In this document: positions 8,901 through 15,498 of the stretch, in pieces
Layout of the letters: each line of letters begins with the position of its first letter
Position numbering within the stretch: position 1 is the stretch's first letter
IMG/VR virus record: IMGVR_UViG_3300003690_000082
Span: 1 to 24,805 of that record
Length of the DNA stretch: 24,805 nt
Direction: 5' to 3' (one strand)
DNA from: a virus
Translations under genes and position numbers: made by a program
The notes under the pieces: model-generated
The model's database searches: none
The model's input: only the letters and a program-made list of their open reading frames with translations
What the model was told of the DNA's origin: nothing

Positions 8901-9023
8901 GCGCCAGTCGAACGATCTATCAGCGCAGGCGTGGCGGGCAAAGATCCTAGAACTCAAGCATTACTCAGGCAACTCCAGAATAAAGACTACTCTACCTTTA
9001 ACGATCCCATGGCGATGGCTTAA
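5940..9023 (+). CDS. Giant internal/ejection-type virion protein (1027 aa)
   Basis: Longest gene in the window; ATG at 5940 two bases after the upstream stop, with AAAGGG as ribosome site. Residues 134-172 form a long Ala/Gly/Leu hydrophobic stretch (GILAYAAGTALGITPAGWGV...) that could enter a membrane. Around it are amphipathic helical segments, and most of the protein (200-900) is helical and Lys/Glu-rich. Residues about 930-1000 are a Pro/Ala linker carrying AAGPGLMAA and AAGLGMMAA copies, coded by a sharp GC-rich island at about 8745-8935 in otherwise AT-rich DNA. Size, position at the end of the structural run and a hydrophobic segment fit podovirus internal or ejection proteins that form a DNA-delivery channel. 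No lytic transglycosylase motif was seen, so the role is inferred. Confidence 0.65.
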   Translation: MSTPEEFLRKSLGKRPRPNLTLGGGRWMSRTQDDPYESENTRALRLAKEGGYDLTIGAGAGLRARLAWQPDPKVKEEILTKTLGSGNWKRNESGALLVKVKDPKDASKDIWTLVDERGLSWGDLADFAGSAPEIVGGILAYAAGTALGITPAGWGVAGLALLSALGAQLFGAGSEGISNLIEDVKRSADMLTRRATGVVAETAVGVAGGSLVRIAQKTVGRGVAPFGKYVRDFDNLKVQAAADRFEQETGVRLVRPAAEVTQSPLLRRLRGISSKVPGSAGIIEVSEREADEVIRLYQRHVAGDAIEAGEIGALIAKIVNKERKALLGEAAALRVETEAKAVAGLERVGKKLSPVQQSIEDSFQVAINGAKKSRKVFRDKIKGMYQDVRDAIGTDDAFVSTTSQKTAIQKIIEKMPKEEGGEMAEAFVTPELRRFLLSYDNLAKKQTLDSTLTIRRMVNDAMTEGDALPKSFVHHLGKLAKAVTRDLRRSASKHPNKEVKRLLDLAASAYKKDFEKFLQPGVVEIFREGTQKGVATAATIAGKLVGKGNIDVAKNLKAVLSPKDWGQVRKGIYNSALESSKSIRRPGFMQPKVLLDAIDGMSEEMKKEVFGKNYPALIRNLRTYAARHNELPLEEAMIPKGDVLTPTYDLIGGLKRAAEMEARAQKDYENLIIKPFIRNEIGESSIQPEEFIRHMLKNGNVQQINEAMSIFSPELQQKIKDKAVQHIFEDSARPATYVDKIRFLSGRTAQGDPGSASYPTYSIPIMSGKKLVENLRRGYGSDQSSARARLEALIGKETLRKLDDLGVISAAREKASEESAAAGGLIAGSVIADIASGGLKGIVQTAKWRFIARVMESNLGHKWLTSGLNMPNLHGLTKAAILGSQTITRLKEEFVKDPDLLNQILEQLGLPPITGEDEVPDKSDPAKAWLDDQLKNPPAPAAPPAPPPAAGPGLMAAPPPPPASPAPSPVEPIASAPAAGLGMMAAQAPVERSISAGVAGKDPRTQALLRQLQNKDYSTFNDPMAMA

Positions 9024-9298
9024 TTGTTATCTGGTATAAACCCATCTGGCATCTTTGGATACATATTCCTGAGAATCGTATCTTCGTCAGCTGCTTCCAT
9101 TAGTATATGTGCCGATATTGCGTTCATATTGTAGGCCATTTCCCTGACAGAAAGAAGGTTTTTGAATTGCCTGGTGGTACTGATCAAGATCGCGCTGTAA
9201 ACTTCCTCTGCCTTTGACACATCCATATCATCGCGTATGCTTTCTGCCAGTTCGTTAATTTTTTCCGACACTCTGTTTAGAATTTCCGTTCTTTCCAT
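9020..9298 (-). CDS. Lone minus-strand hypothetical protein (92 aa)
   Basis: A 92-residue, acidic, mostly helical protein (MERTEILNRVSEKINELAES...). ATG at 9298-9296 is preceded on its strand by a purine-rich GAGAGAGAGG. Its stop and that of the 1027-aa gene are read from the same TTAA (9020-9023), so the two genes are convergent with a four-base overlap. Its start is only 17 bp from the divergent start of the nuclease gene at 9316. It is the only minus-strand gene between the virion and replication modules. No family recognised and no HTH, Cys pair or membrane segment seen. A regulator or small morphogenesis factor is possible, but that is a guess from placement. Confidence 0.7.
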   Translation of the reverse strand: MERTEILNRVSEKINELAESIRDDMDVSKAEEVYSAILISTTRQFKNLLSVREMAYNMNAISAHILMEAADEDTILRNMYPKMPDGFIPDNN

Positions 9299-9315
9299 TG
9301 TGGAGCCTCTCTCTC

Positions 9316-9651
9316 ATGGTTCGGAAATGGCACAGTAAATTTCGCGCCAGAAAAACAAAAACGGACGGTATCATTTTCGACTCCAAAAAGGAAGCAATTC
9401 GGTATCTCGAATTAAAGACCCTTTTCGAGCGAGGCGAAATAAAAGACCTGAAATTACAATTTAAGTTTGACTGCATAGTCAACAACAAGAAAATTTGCTA
9501 CTACCTAGCCGACTTCGTTTACCTTGATTGTGAAGGGGAAATAGTGGTCGAGGATGTGAAATCGGACTACACAGCAAAAAACCCTGTCTATCGATTGAAG
9601 AAAAAGTTGGTCGAAGCACTACATGATGTGGTTATTACTGAGGTAAAATAG
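9316..9651 (+). CDS. DUF1064-like PD-(D/E)XK nuclease (111 aa)
   Basis: Matches the phage DUF1064 pattern: KWHSKFRARKTKTDGIIFDS, then KKEAIRYLELK, an EIKDLKLQFKF strand, and LADFVYLDCEGEIVVEDVKS. Residues E26, D66 and D80-x-K82 sit where a PD-(D/E)XK nuclease has its metal-binding acids and lysine. The family is usually 100-130 aa, so this is full length. In-frame starts exist at TTG 9298 and ATG 9316; I choose 9316 because the family homology begins at KWHSK and GGAG at 9302-9305 lies upstream. A structure-specific (Holliday-junction or flap) endonuclease role has been suggested for such proteins. Here it opens the replication/recombination module, which agrees with that role. Confidence 0.8.
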   Translation: MVRKWHSKFRARKTKTDGIIFDSKKEAIRYLELKTLFERGEIKDLKLQFKFDCIVNNKKICYYLADFVYLDCEGEIVVEDVKSDYTAKNPVYRLKKKLVEALHDVVITEVK

Positions 9652-9652
9652 G

Positions 9653-9681
9653 TTGACAGTCCTTATTTTTTCAGGTAGCGT
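9653..9681 (+). promoter_or_regulatory. Possible sigma70-type promoter before the replication genes
   Basis: A consensus -35 TTGACA (9653-9658) immediately follows the nuclease stop; 17 bases later is TAGCGT (9676-9681), only 3/6 to the -10 consensus. It lies in the 183-base gap before the 9835 gene, the largest gap in the early module, so a promoter here is expected. The weak -10 keeps confidence low. Confidence 0.35.
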
Positions 9682-9699
9682 CTTGAGGCCCGTTAATAG

Positions 9700-9724
9700 A
9701 GGAGGACTTCTTGTGAGGAAATAG
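9700..9724 (+). other. Strong Shine-Dalgarno followed by a three-codon mini-ORF
   Basis: AGGAGG (9700-9705) is followed after seven bases by GTG AGG AAA TAG (9713-9724). The site is as good as any gene's in the window, yet it leads to only Met-Arg-Lys. The rest of the 9652-9834 gap shows no gene. The mini-ORF may be a leader minigene or the relic of a lost gene. Confidence 0.35.
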
Positions 9725-9834
9725 CAGGCTTATTCAGCCAGTAAGAATTTTCAATTTCTCAAAAGCACGGCAAAACGAAAGGCACGGCGAACAGCCACGC
9801 CAATCAAAGTTTACGCCCTGCGAGAGGCAGAATC

Positions 9835-10305
9835 ATGGCAAAGACAAAGCTTCAAGCCGATCTGAAGCAATTCGAAAATACCCTTAAAACTTTGGGGAGT
9901 GATCAGGAATACAGCCCATCGTTTGCCAAGGGTCTTATGGAATTGGCCGATGCATCGGTAAGGGCGGCTCAGGCCGCCAAGAAAAAGATTCAGTCCCTCC
10001 TGATGCAACATCACCATGCAACCACAAAACACCTTTTCGCTCTTGACGGCAAGGACACCGGAACCGTCAATCAACATTTCGGACCGAATCATCAACTGAA
10101 AATCGTCAAGCGCAAGAAGGTGGAATGGGATCAGAATCACCTTGAATTCCTGATGGAGAATCCTGATGTTTCTCCATACATCGAAACAAAATTTAATGTT
10201 AAAGAGGCCGAGTACGACAAGGCACCGATATCCATCAGGGACAGACTTGATGGTGGCCGTACCGTTGTGCCGTCCGATCCTGTTTTCTCAATAGAGGAGA
10301 GGTAG
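9835..10305 (+). CDS. Hypothetical early protein upstream of the Sak4-type ATPase (156 aa)
   Basis: 156 residues, ATG at 9835 with GAGAGG just upstream. The N-terminal half is helical and Ala/Lys/Gln-rich (about 1-60, SVRAAQAAKKKIQSLLMQHH). It then carries a His-rich patch (HHHATTKHLF), a basic strand region (HQLKIVKRKKVEW) and an acidic C-terminus. Proteins of this type commonly precede the AAA_24 ATPase in phage genomes, and the gap to that gene is only three bases, so the two are one operon. Basic residues in the middle might bind nucleic acid, but no catalytic motif is visible. Function unknown. Confidence 0.65.
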   Translation: MAKTKLQADLKQFENTLKTLGSDQEYSPSFAKGLMELADASVRAAQAAKKKIQSLLMQHHHATTKHLFALDGKDTGTVNQHFGPNHQLKIVKRKKVEWDQNHLEFLMENPDVSPYIETKFNVKEAEYDKAPISIRDRLDGGRTVVPSDPVFSIEER

Positions 10306-10308
10306 GCC

Positions 10309-11178
10309 ATGGATATGGTCAGCAAGGCTGAAAGAAACAGGGAACGAAGAGGGCAAAAGATAGCTCTCATCGGGGAAAGTGGTGTAGGTAAAACCACTCA
10401 ACTTTTTTCTCTTCCGCCAAAAAAGACGCTTTTCATTGACCTTGAAGCTGGAGATCTGGCGGTAGATGAATGGGAAGGCGTTTGTGTCCGGCCAAGAACA
10501 TGGGAAGAGTGTACCGACCTCGCTGTACTGGTTGGCGGCATAAACCCTGCTCTTGAAAAAGCAAAGGTTCCGTACTGCAAAAAGCACTACGATCATTGCA
10601 TCAAGAAGTATCCAGAACTTCACAAGAAAATAGCCGATCTCGAATATCTGTTTGTGGATTCGCTAACACACACAGGGCGACTGTCTTTTCAGGAAACCTC
10701 AAACACGCCCGAAGGCCTAAAGGATGCTCGAAAGGCTTATGGAGCGCATGGTCAAAACATGATCAGGTGGCTTACCCAGCTTCAACAAACCAGGCACATG
10801 CACGTTATCTTCCTTTCGATTTTGAATGAAAAGGTTGATGACAATGGTGGCCGGTACTACGACATGCAGATCGAGGGCTCAAAAACCGGAGAAGAGCTTC
10901 CAGGCATCGTCGATGAACTGATCACAATGGTGATAATGGACCCGTTTACTCCGAATCCGTACCGCGCCTTCGTTTGCAAAAAGTTGAATCGCTGGGGATA
11001 TCCCGCCAAGGACAGGGCCGGAAAACTTGAAGAGCAAGAACCGCCAAACCTTGGTGCGCTTATCGAGAAACTGAAAAAGCCCAGATCACAAAAGCTGTTT
11101 GACACCCTGAACTTCGATCTTCCAGCACCGGCAGCCATTGCCGAGGGATCCGAAGACACCCCCCCCGAGAAGGAGTAA
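10309..11178 (+). CDS. AAA_24 / Sak4-type RecA-fold recombination ATPase (289 aa)
   Basis: RecA-fold P-loop ATPase of the phage AAA_24 family, which includes Sak4 single-strand annealing/recombination proteins. Walker A is GESGVGKTT (residues 22-30); an early acidic strand TLFIDLEAGDL (40-50) follows, and Walker B is YLFVDSLTH (113-121). The segment VPYCKKHYDHC (88-97), with Cys and His residues, is typical of this group. A later strand MHVIFLSILNEK (about 164-175) fits the sensor region. The length (289 aa) is normal. The Asp/Glu/Pro-rich tail (GSEDTPPEKE) is probably disordered. It is followed five bases later by a probable SSB gene, the arrangement in which Sak4 proteins act with SSB during recombination-dependent replication. 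Start at ATG 10309, after GAGAGG. Confidence 0.8.
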   Translation: MDMVSKAERNRERRGQKIALIGESGVGKTTQLFSLPPKKTLFIDLEAGDLAVDEWEGVCVRPRTWEECTDLAVLVGGINPALEKAKVPYCKKHYDHCIKKYPELHKKIADLEYLFVDSLTHTGRLSFQETSNTPEGLKDARKAYGAHGQNMIRWLTQLQQTRHMHVIFLSILNEKVDDNGGRYYDMQIEGSKTGEELPGIVDELITMVIMDPFTPNPYRAFVCKKLNRWGYPAKDRAGKLEEQEPPNLGALIEKLKKPRSQKLFDTLNFDLPAPAAIAEGSEDTPPEKE

Positions 11179-11183
11179 GTATC

Positions 11184-11888
11184 ATGAGTCCGATGGATTT
11201 TGGTGTAGATGAGTATGCAGGATCGGGAGAGTACGATGTTCTTCCGCAGGATTCGATTGTCCCGCTAAGAGTCGATCTCGAAAGGGATAAAGAAAACCCG
11301 GACCCAAAAAGCAGTCTGTTTTATCATTCCAACCAGCCGAATTCGAATGTCTTGTTCATGAAATGGAAATTCACGGTTCTGGCTGGAAAATTCAAGGATA
11401 CATGGTTCAGGAACAATCAAACCGTAGCCGGTGGTCAAATAAATGCCAGCGGCCAATCAAAGGGCGCGGTTGTCACTGGGCGCATGGCGAGGCAGATTAT
11501 CGAATCTTCCCGCGGTATCCGTTCGGACGCAACCGATCCCAATAGTGCGGCTGCTCGAGTTCTTCAAAACGACTGGCCGGATCTGGACGGGATGATATTC
11601 CTTGGAAAGGTCGGAATCGAACCCGCAAAACAAGGATATTCAGCCAAGAACAAGCTGGTGGCTGGAATTCCGCCCGATAAAGAAGATTGGTATGACTGGA
11701 GGCAGGGTGGTGGAACACCCACGGCTGTCGCGCCTCCCGCGGTGAATACTCCTAATAATGCCGCGCCACCTGCGACAGCCCCTTCGGTAGCTCCAGTGGC
11801 GGTCCCTGCTGCTGGTTTGACGGGGGGTTTCGAACCTCCGCCAGCCGCTCCTGCCGGCAAAGGTGGTGAGCGTCCAGACTGGGCCTGA
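11184..11888 (+). CDS. Putative phage single-stranded DNA-binding protein (234 aa)
   Basis: Placed directly after the Sak4-type ATPase with a GAAGGAG ribosome site. Residues about 20-170 look like a beta-barrel domain (VPLRVDLERDKENPDPK, NVLFMKWKFTVLAGKFKDTW, GMIFLGKVGIEP) of the DUF669-like phage SSB type. Residues about 178-234 are a Pro/Ala/Val-rich flexible tail ending in GGERPDWA, coded by a GC-rich stretch. A globular DNA-binding core plus a disordered tail with a terminal aromatic is the normal plan of SSBs, where the tail recruits partners. The assignment rests on architecture and neighbours more than on strict sequence identity. Confidence 0.6.
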   Translation: MSPMDFGVDEYAGSGEYDVLPQDSIVPLRVDLERDKENPDPKSSLFYHSNQPNSNVLFMKWKFTVLAGKFKDTWFRNNQTVAGGQINASGQSKGAVVTGRMARQIIESSRGIRSDATDPNSAAARVLQNDWPDLDGMIFLGKVGIEPAKQGYSAKNKLVAGIPPDKEDWYDWRQGGGTPTAVAPPAVNTPNNAAPPATAPSVAPVAVPAAGLTGGFEPPPAAPAGKGGERPDWA

Positions 11889-11893
11889 TTTGA

Positions 11894-11920
11894 CCGTGCG
11901 CTCTTAAGGGCGCCGCACGG
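11894..11920 (+). other. Intergenic hairpin after the SSB gene
   Basis: A perfect 7-bp inverted repeat, CCGTGCG (11894-11900) and CGCACGG (11914-11920), with a 13-base loop that itself holds a CTTAAGG-like core. It starts five bases after the SSB stop. There is no T-run after it, so it is not a classical intrinsic terminator; RNA processing, transcript stabilisation or attenuation are possible. Confidence 0.55.
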
Positions 11921-11998
11921 CCAGTCCCATGGTTGGACGGTTCATTATGTCAAAAGCTAAAACTATCCTTCCGTGGGGCTGGCTCTCTGGGGCTGGCA

Positions 11999-13795
11999 AT
12001 GATTTTACGCTATTACCAAAAAGAAGCGATTGAAAAGGCTAGGGAAAAACTAAAAACTCATAATAACACCCTGATCATCGCCCCTACCGGTGCGGGCAAA
12101 ACCATAATTTTATCTGCACTCATAGAAGGGCTCCACGCTGGTGACGGTGGTGGTGGTCTGTTCGGTCCAAAGAAAACCGTGGTTCTTCAGCACCGCCTGG
12201 AACTGGTAAAACAAAACTCCGAGAAATTTCTGCGTGTAGTTCCCGACTTCCTCCTAAAAACAAGCATTTTGACCGGCAATGAAAAGGATGCCGAGGGGAG
12301 CGTGGTGTTTGCCACCGTTCAAACTCTATCCAGTGAGGCTGGCCTTAACTCGATCACTCACCTTGACTATCTGGTGATCGATGAGGCGCATCATTCAGCT
12401 GCTGATACTTACAAGCAAACCATCGATCATTACCGGGAAATAAACTCCAACCTGAAAGTTGTTGGCCTTACCGCCACGGCTGATCGGGCAGATGGAAAAG
12501 GACTTGGCGATATCTTCGATAACGTGGCCTACAAGATCGAAACCGACATGCTCATTGAAATGGGCTATCTGGTGCCTCCTGACAGTTATGTCATGGATAT
12601 AGGAATCAGCGAGGAAATTGATGAACTCGGACAGAAGAAAAAGAATATGTCGGAGGAAAAATTCAACAAAGCCTTGGCCGGACTCTACGAACCCGTGCAT
12701 TACCGGGTGGTCGAGGAATGGGAAAGAATGGCTTCCAGGAAACATACTATTTGTTTTTGCACGACCATCGATGAAGCTGTTGCGATGTCGGAACTTTTCA
12801 AAGAGAAGGGTCATAACGCAGGATATATACATTCCAGGCTTCCTTGGAAGGAAAACAGGCTTGTTATAGACAAATTCCATTCAGGTGAACTTCAAATTAT
12901 TTTCAATGTCGCCATCCTGACAGAAGGTTTCGATTGCCCCACGGTAAACTGCGTAATGCTAATGCGTTCATGCTCCGCGAAATCCACAATGATTCAGATG
13001 GTGGGCCGAGGACTTCGGCCGGTGGTCGAAGAGAAAGACCGCTGGATGGAAAAACTGGACTGCCTGGTCATGGATTTTGGCGATAGCCTTAAAATTCATG
13101 GCACCTTCAGGTCTGATGTGAATCTCGAAAAGATAAAAGAGCTCAGAAGAGATCACAGGGTCATCCAGTTGATGTGTCCGAAATGCGGGAAACTCATTTT
13201 CGTTGAAGAAGTAGATGAATACTGCCCGAAATGCGGGGAGGAAATCCTGGAAGCAATAGAAGATGGGAGTGATAAAACCGCAAAAGGGCCAATCGGAACG
13301 GGTAGAATTCCACTTAAAAACTTTTCCATGGTGCCGATTGATTTAACAAACAATTCCCCATTTGCCTGGATGGATATGGCCAATATATTCCCGAATGTTG
13401 GGGGGTCGATCATGGTGGCTACCGGGAGGGATCATTTCGTTTCCATGAAAGAGATAGAAAAGGATGTATGGATGTCGGTTGGAATACCAAGAAAGGGGCT
13501 GGCTGAATTTCTCGGTGTTGGCCGGGAGGCCATGGCTTTCGCTTATTGCAATAATTATATGTCGATGCACGAGAATGTTTCCAGCTCCAAAAAGTCATCT
13601 TCTTGGCATCGAGAAACGCCTTCAGACAAGCAATACAAGATGATCAAACGTCTTGGGTGGGATCCGAATGCGGGTGACGGACACCCGAACAATCGATACG
13701 AAGCCGCATGTATTATTTCATTCTGTTTTCACAAGAAAAAGTACAAGGCGGTTTTGGACTCTGTTTTAGAGAAGAGGAGCGTGGTTCATGGATAA
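11999..13795 (+). CDS. SF2 DEAH-box DNA helicase with zinc ribbon (598 aa)
   Basis: ATP-dependent superfamily 2 helicase. Counting from ATG 11999: motif I APTGAGKT (28-35), motif II DEAH (128-131), motif III TATA (158-161), then motif V-like ILTEGFDCP (307-314) and motif VI QMVGRGLRP (333-341). A CPKC-x12-CPKC zinc ribbon (393-412) follows, and the C-terminal 170 residues end in a SDKQYKMIKRLGW-type module seen in phage helicases. The frame stays open upstream to a TTG at 11933, but MILRYYQKEAI is the usual helicase beginning. The ribosome site before 11999 is weak (GGGG), so coupling or a leader hairpin may control it. It sits between SSB and small replication genes, implying unwinding during replication or recombination. 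Confidence 0.85.
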   Translation: MILRYYQKEAIEKAREKLKTHNNTLIIAPTGAGKTIILSALIEGLHAGDGGGGLFGPKKTVVLQHRLELVKQNSEKFLRVVPDFLLKTSILTGNEKDAEGSVVFATVQTLSSEAGLNSITHLDYLVIDEAHHSAADTYKQTIDHYREINSNLKVVGLTATADRADGKGLGDIFDNVAYKIETDMLIEMGYLVPPDSYVMDIGISEEIDELGQKKKNMSEEKFNKALAGLYEPVHYRVVEEWERMASRKHTICFCTTIDEAVAMSELFKEKGHNAGYIHSRLPWKENRLVIDKFHSGELQIIFNVAILTEGFDCPTVNCVMLMRSCSAKSTMIQMVGRGLRPVVEEKDRWMEKLDCLVMDFGDSLKIHGTFRSDVNLEKIKELRRDHRVIQLMCPKCGKLIFVEEVDEYCPKCGEEILEAIEDGSDKTAKGPIGTGRIPLKNFSMVPIDLTNNSPFAWMDMANIFPNVGGSIMVATGRDHFVSMKEIEKDVWMSVGIPRKGLAEFLGVGREAMAFAYCNNYMSMHENVSSSKKSSSWHRETPSDKQYKMIKRLGWDPNAGDGHPNNRYEAACIISFCFHKKKYKAVLDSVLEKRSVVHG

Positions 13796-14240
13796 GGAAA
13801 CCCAGCGAATATTAGGAAAGATTCAGAGACAAATCGACAAAGGCGAGAGCCTCGCCGCGGCGGCCAGCAAGGTTGGATGGCGGCGGCAAAGAGCTCACGC
13901 CCACCTGGCGAGAGGGAATCTCACGATCAAGGAAAAGGTCTTTCCCAAAACAAAAGTCGATGCCCCCGAGATTTACCGAAAATTCGGAAAGGTTGTCGCG
14001 CATATGATTGAAGACAAAAAATACGGAAGCACCTTACTGATGGTTGCCACATTTTTTGTTCAATTTGTTGCAGATATTGATGACAAGAAAGCCTACAACG
14101 TGGTGATTACTCGATTCGCAAACTGGATCCTGGATAAAGCGCCTCACAGAAATTCCGTTCAATTCCTTTTGTATTGTTCCAACCCTAACACCAGTCTTCT
14201 AAGAAAAGTGTGTGTAGCGAGGTACTTGATCAATGCCTGA
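13788..14240 (+). CDS. Hypothetical replication-region protein (150 aa)
   Basis: Starts at ATG 13788, eight bases inside the end of the helicase gene, after GAGGAG. The N-terminus is basic with a possible helix-turn-helix-like stretch (GESLAAAASKVGWRRQRAHAHL, about 18-39), which might bind DNA. The rest is helical with a hydrophobic centre (STLLMVATFFVQFVADI, about 82-98) and two Cys near the C-terminus. I do not recognise the family. Overlaps on both sides place it in the helicase/nuclease operon. Confidence 0.65.
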   Translation: MDKETQRILGKIQRQIDKGESLAAAASKVGWRRQRAHAHLARGNLTIKEKVFPKTKVDAPEIYRKFGKVVAHMIEDKKYGSTLLMVATFFVQFVADIDDKKAYNVVITRFANWILDKAPHRNSVQFLLYCSNPNTSLLRKVCVARYLINA

Positions 14241-14643
14241 AAAGTTTGAGTTCCTTAAGGGCGATGAAACCGTCTATTCCTCCAGCCTGGATGTCTTTGG
14301 CGGGAAAGAACACCAGGCCTGGGGCGCCTGTATTCCTAAGGTAGCCGAACTTCTGGGTGAGTGCGGCTGGGAAACTCGCTTGAATGAACTATCGAAAGAT
14401 AAGATCAAGCAGCTCATCCTGATCATCACGCTTGAATTTGAAAAATGGATGAAGCTAGAGCAATTGCCGGAAGGTGAGGCTCCGTTGTTTTTCAATACAA
14501 AAGTTAAAATAGACCTTCCCAAAGAGAAGGGCGGTTCTACGGGTGGCCTCATCCCGCCTGACATGGAAACGCCAACAAGGCCGAATACCGGTCCTGTAAC
14601 CGATGCTGATTTTCCCTGGGAAACTGATGGCGAACAATTTTAA
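14233..14643 (+). CDS. Hypothetical acidic-tailed protein (136 aa)
   Basis: ATG at 14233 overlaps the previous gene by eight bases. Residues 1-85 look globular and helical (WGACIPKVAELLGECGWETR, KIKQLILIITLEFEKWM). Residues about 100-136 are Pro/Gly-rich and finish in the acidic aromatic tail DADFPWETDGEQF. Such a tail recalls the partner-binding tails of SSB-type proteins, so an accessory role in the replication complex is possible. No domain family was recognised, and the tail similarity could be coincidental. Confidence 0.6.
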   Translation: MPEKFEFLKGDETVYSSSLDVFGGKEHQAWGACIPKVAELLGECGWETRLNELSKDKIKQLILIITLEFEKWMKLEQLPEGEAPLFFNTKVKIDLPKEKGGSTGGLIPPDMETPTRPNTGPVTDADFPWETDGEQF

Positions 14644-14654
14644 GGAGCAAGTAA

Positions 14655-14732
14655 ATGAGAAACGGGAGAAATAAATACAGGAACGAAGAGAGAAGGAAGG
14701 GGGGCCTGGCCAATGACTCAAATGACCGGTAA
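14655..14732 (+). CDS. Possible 25-aa basic micro-protein
   Basis: ATG at 14655 follows an AAGGAG site (14642-14647) with seven bases spacing and reads MRNGRNKYRNEERRKGG to a TAA at 14730-14732. It overlaps the start of the Cas4-like gene (14713) in another frame. Very short and Arg/Asn-rich; it may instead serve only to couple translation into the nuclease gene. Confidence 0.3.
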   Translation: MRNGRNKYRNEERRKGGLANDSNDR

Positions 14733-15498
14733 TAATTATTTCGCTCGTGTCATAAAAAATATTGAGAAAGGACAGCTTAAAAAACAAAAGAAGCAAAAGC
14801 CTCGAAACTATATCGGAGGCTCAGGCCTTGGACGGGAGTGTGAAAGGCGCATCCAGTATGACCTGACCCATCCCGGCATGAAAGAGATGCCAGAGATGCG
14901 GATGGTTCGCATTTGGGCCCTGGGTGATGCCATTGAAACTTACCTGAAAACTCTCTTGATAGAGGCTGGGTTCGATCTCTGTACGATTAAGGTGGACGAA
15001 AACGGGGACCCGATTTTAGACGAAGAAAGCAAAGAACAGCAGTATAGCTTTTCGATGGGTGATGGTCGGGTCAGGGGCCATATTGATGGTATTTTGCGGA
15101 GTGGCCCAAACATCATGATCTACCCCGCCCTATTTGAAGCCAAGTCGGCCAAACACTCATCGTTCAACAAGTTCGTCAAAAATGGTCTTGCTGTAGAAAA
15201 CCCCTCTTACTATGCTCAGGTTCAATTTTATCAAAAATGCATGAAACTCCTGAACCCGGCTCTCTGGATCATGATGAACAAGGATAATTCAGAAATCTAC
15301 GCTGAACTTGTTCCTCATCATCCTGCCTTCGCGGATTCTCTTGTCGCCAAGGCAGAAAGAATTCTTGAGGCCACTGACACCGGAACCCTTCTTCCGAGAG
15401 GGTTCAACGACAAAACTAACTGGCACTGTAAATATTGTGATTTCCAGAAAGAATGCTGGAAGGAAGAAGAGGCGACTACACCGGAATGGGCGGGATAG
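14713..15498 (+). CDS. Cas4/RecB-like PD-(D/E)XK exonuclease with Fe-S cysteines (261 aa)
   Basis: Phage nuclease of the Cas4/RecB-like PD-(D/E)XK group. Residues seen from ATG 14713: GLGRECERRIQ (38-48) with C43; WALGDAIE (68-75); the GHIDGIL motif with H123 and D125; FEAKS with E142 and K144; and YYAQVQFY with Q169, which is motif QxxxY-like. The C-terminal cysteines C239, C242 and C248 together with C43 match the four ligands of the 4Fe-4S cluster of this family. All catalytic positions are present and the length is typical. Enzymes of this type resect DNA ends and are often paired with annealing ATPases, which agrees with the Sak4-type and SSB genes upstream. It overlaps the primase-helicase gene by 13 bases. 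Confidence 0.85.
   Translation: MTQMTGNNYFARVIKNIEKGQLKKQKKQKPRNYIGGSGLGRECERRIQYDLTHPGMKEMPEMRMVRIWALGDAIETYLKTLLIEAGFDLCTIKVDENGDPILDEESKEQQYSFSMGDGRVRGHIDGILRSGPNIMIYPALFEAKSAKHSSFNKFVKNGLAVENPSYYAQVQFYQKCMKLLNPALWIMMNKDNSEIYAELVPHHPAFADSLVAKAERILEATDTGTLLPRGFNDKTNWHCKYCDFQKECWKEEEATTPEWAG

Noticed and set aside
11948-12034. 28-codon ATG frame before the helicase
   Set aside because: No ribosome site, overlaps the helicase start in another frame; at most a coupling leader.
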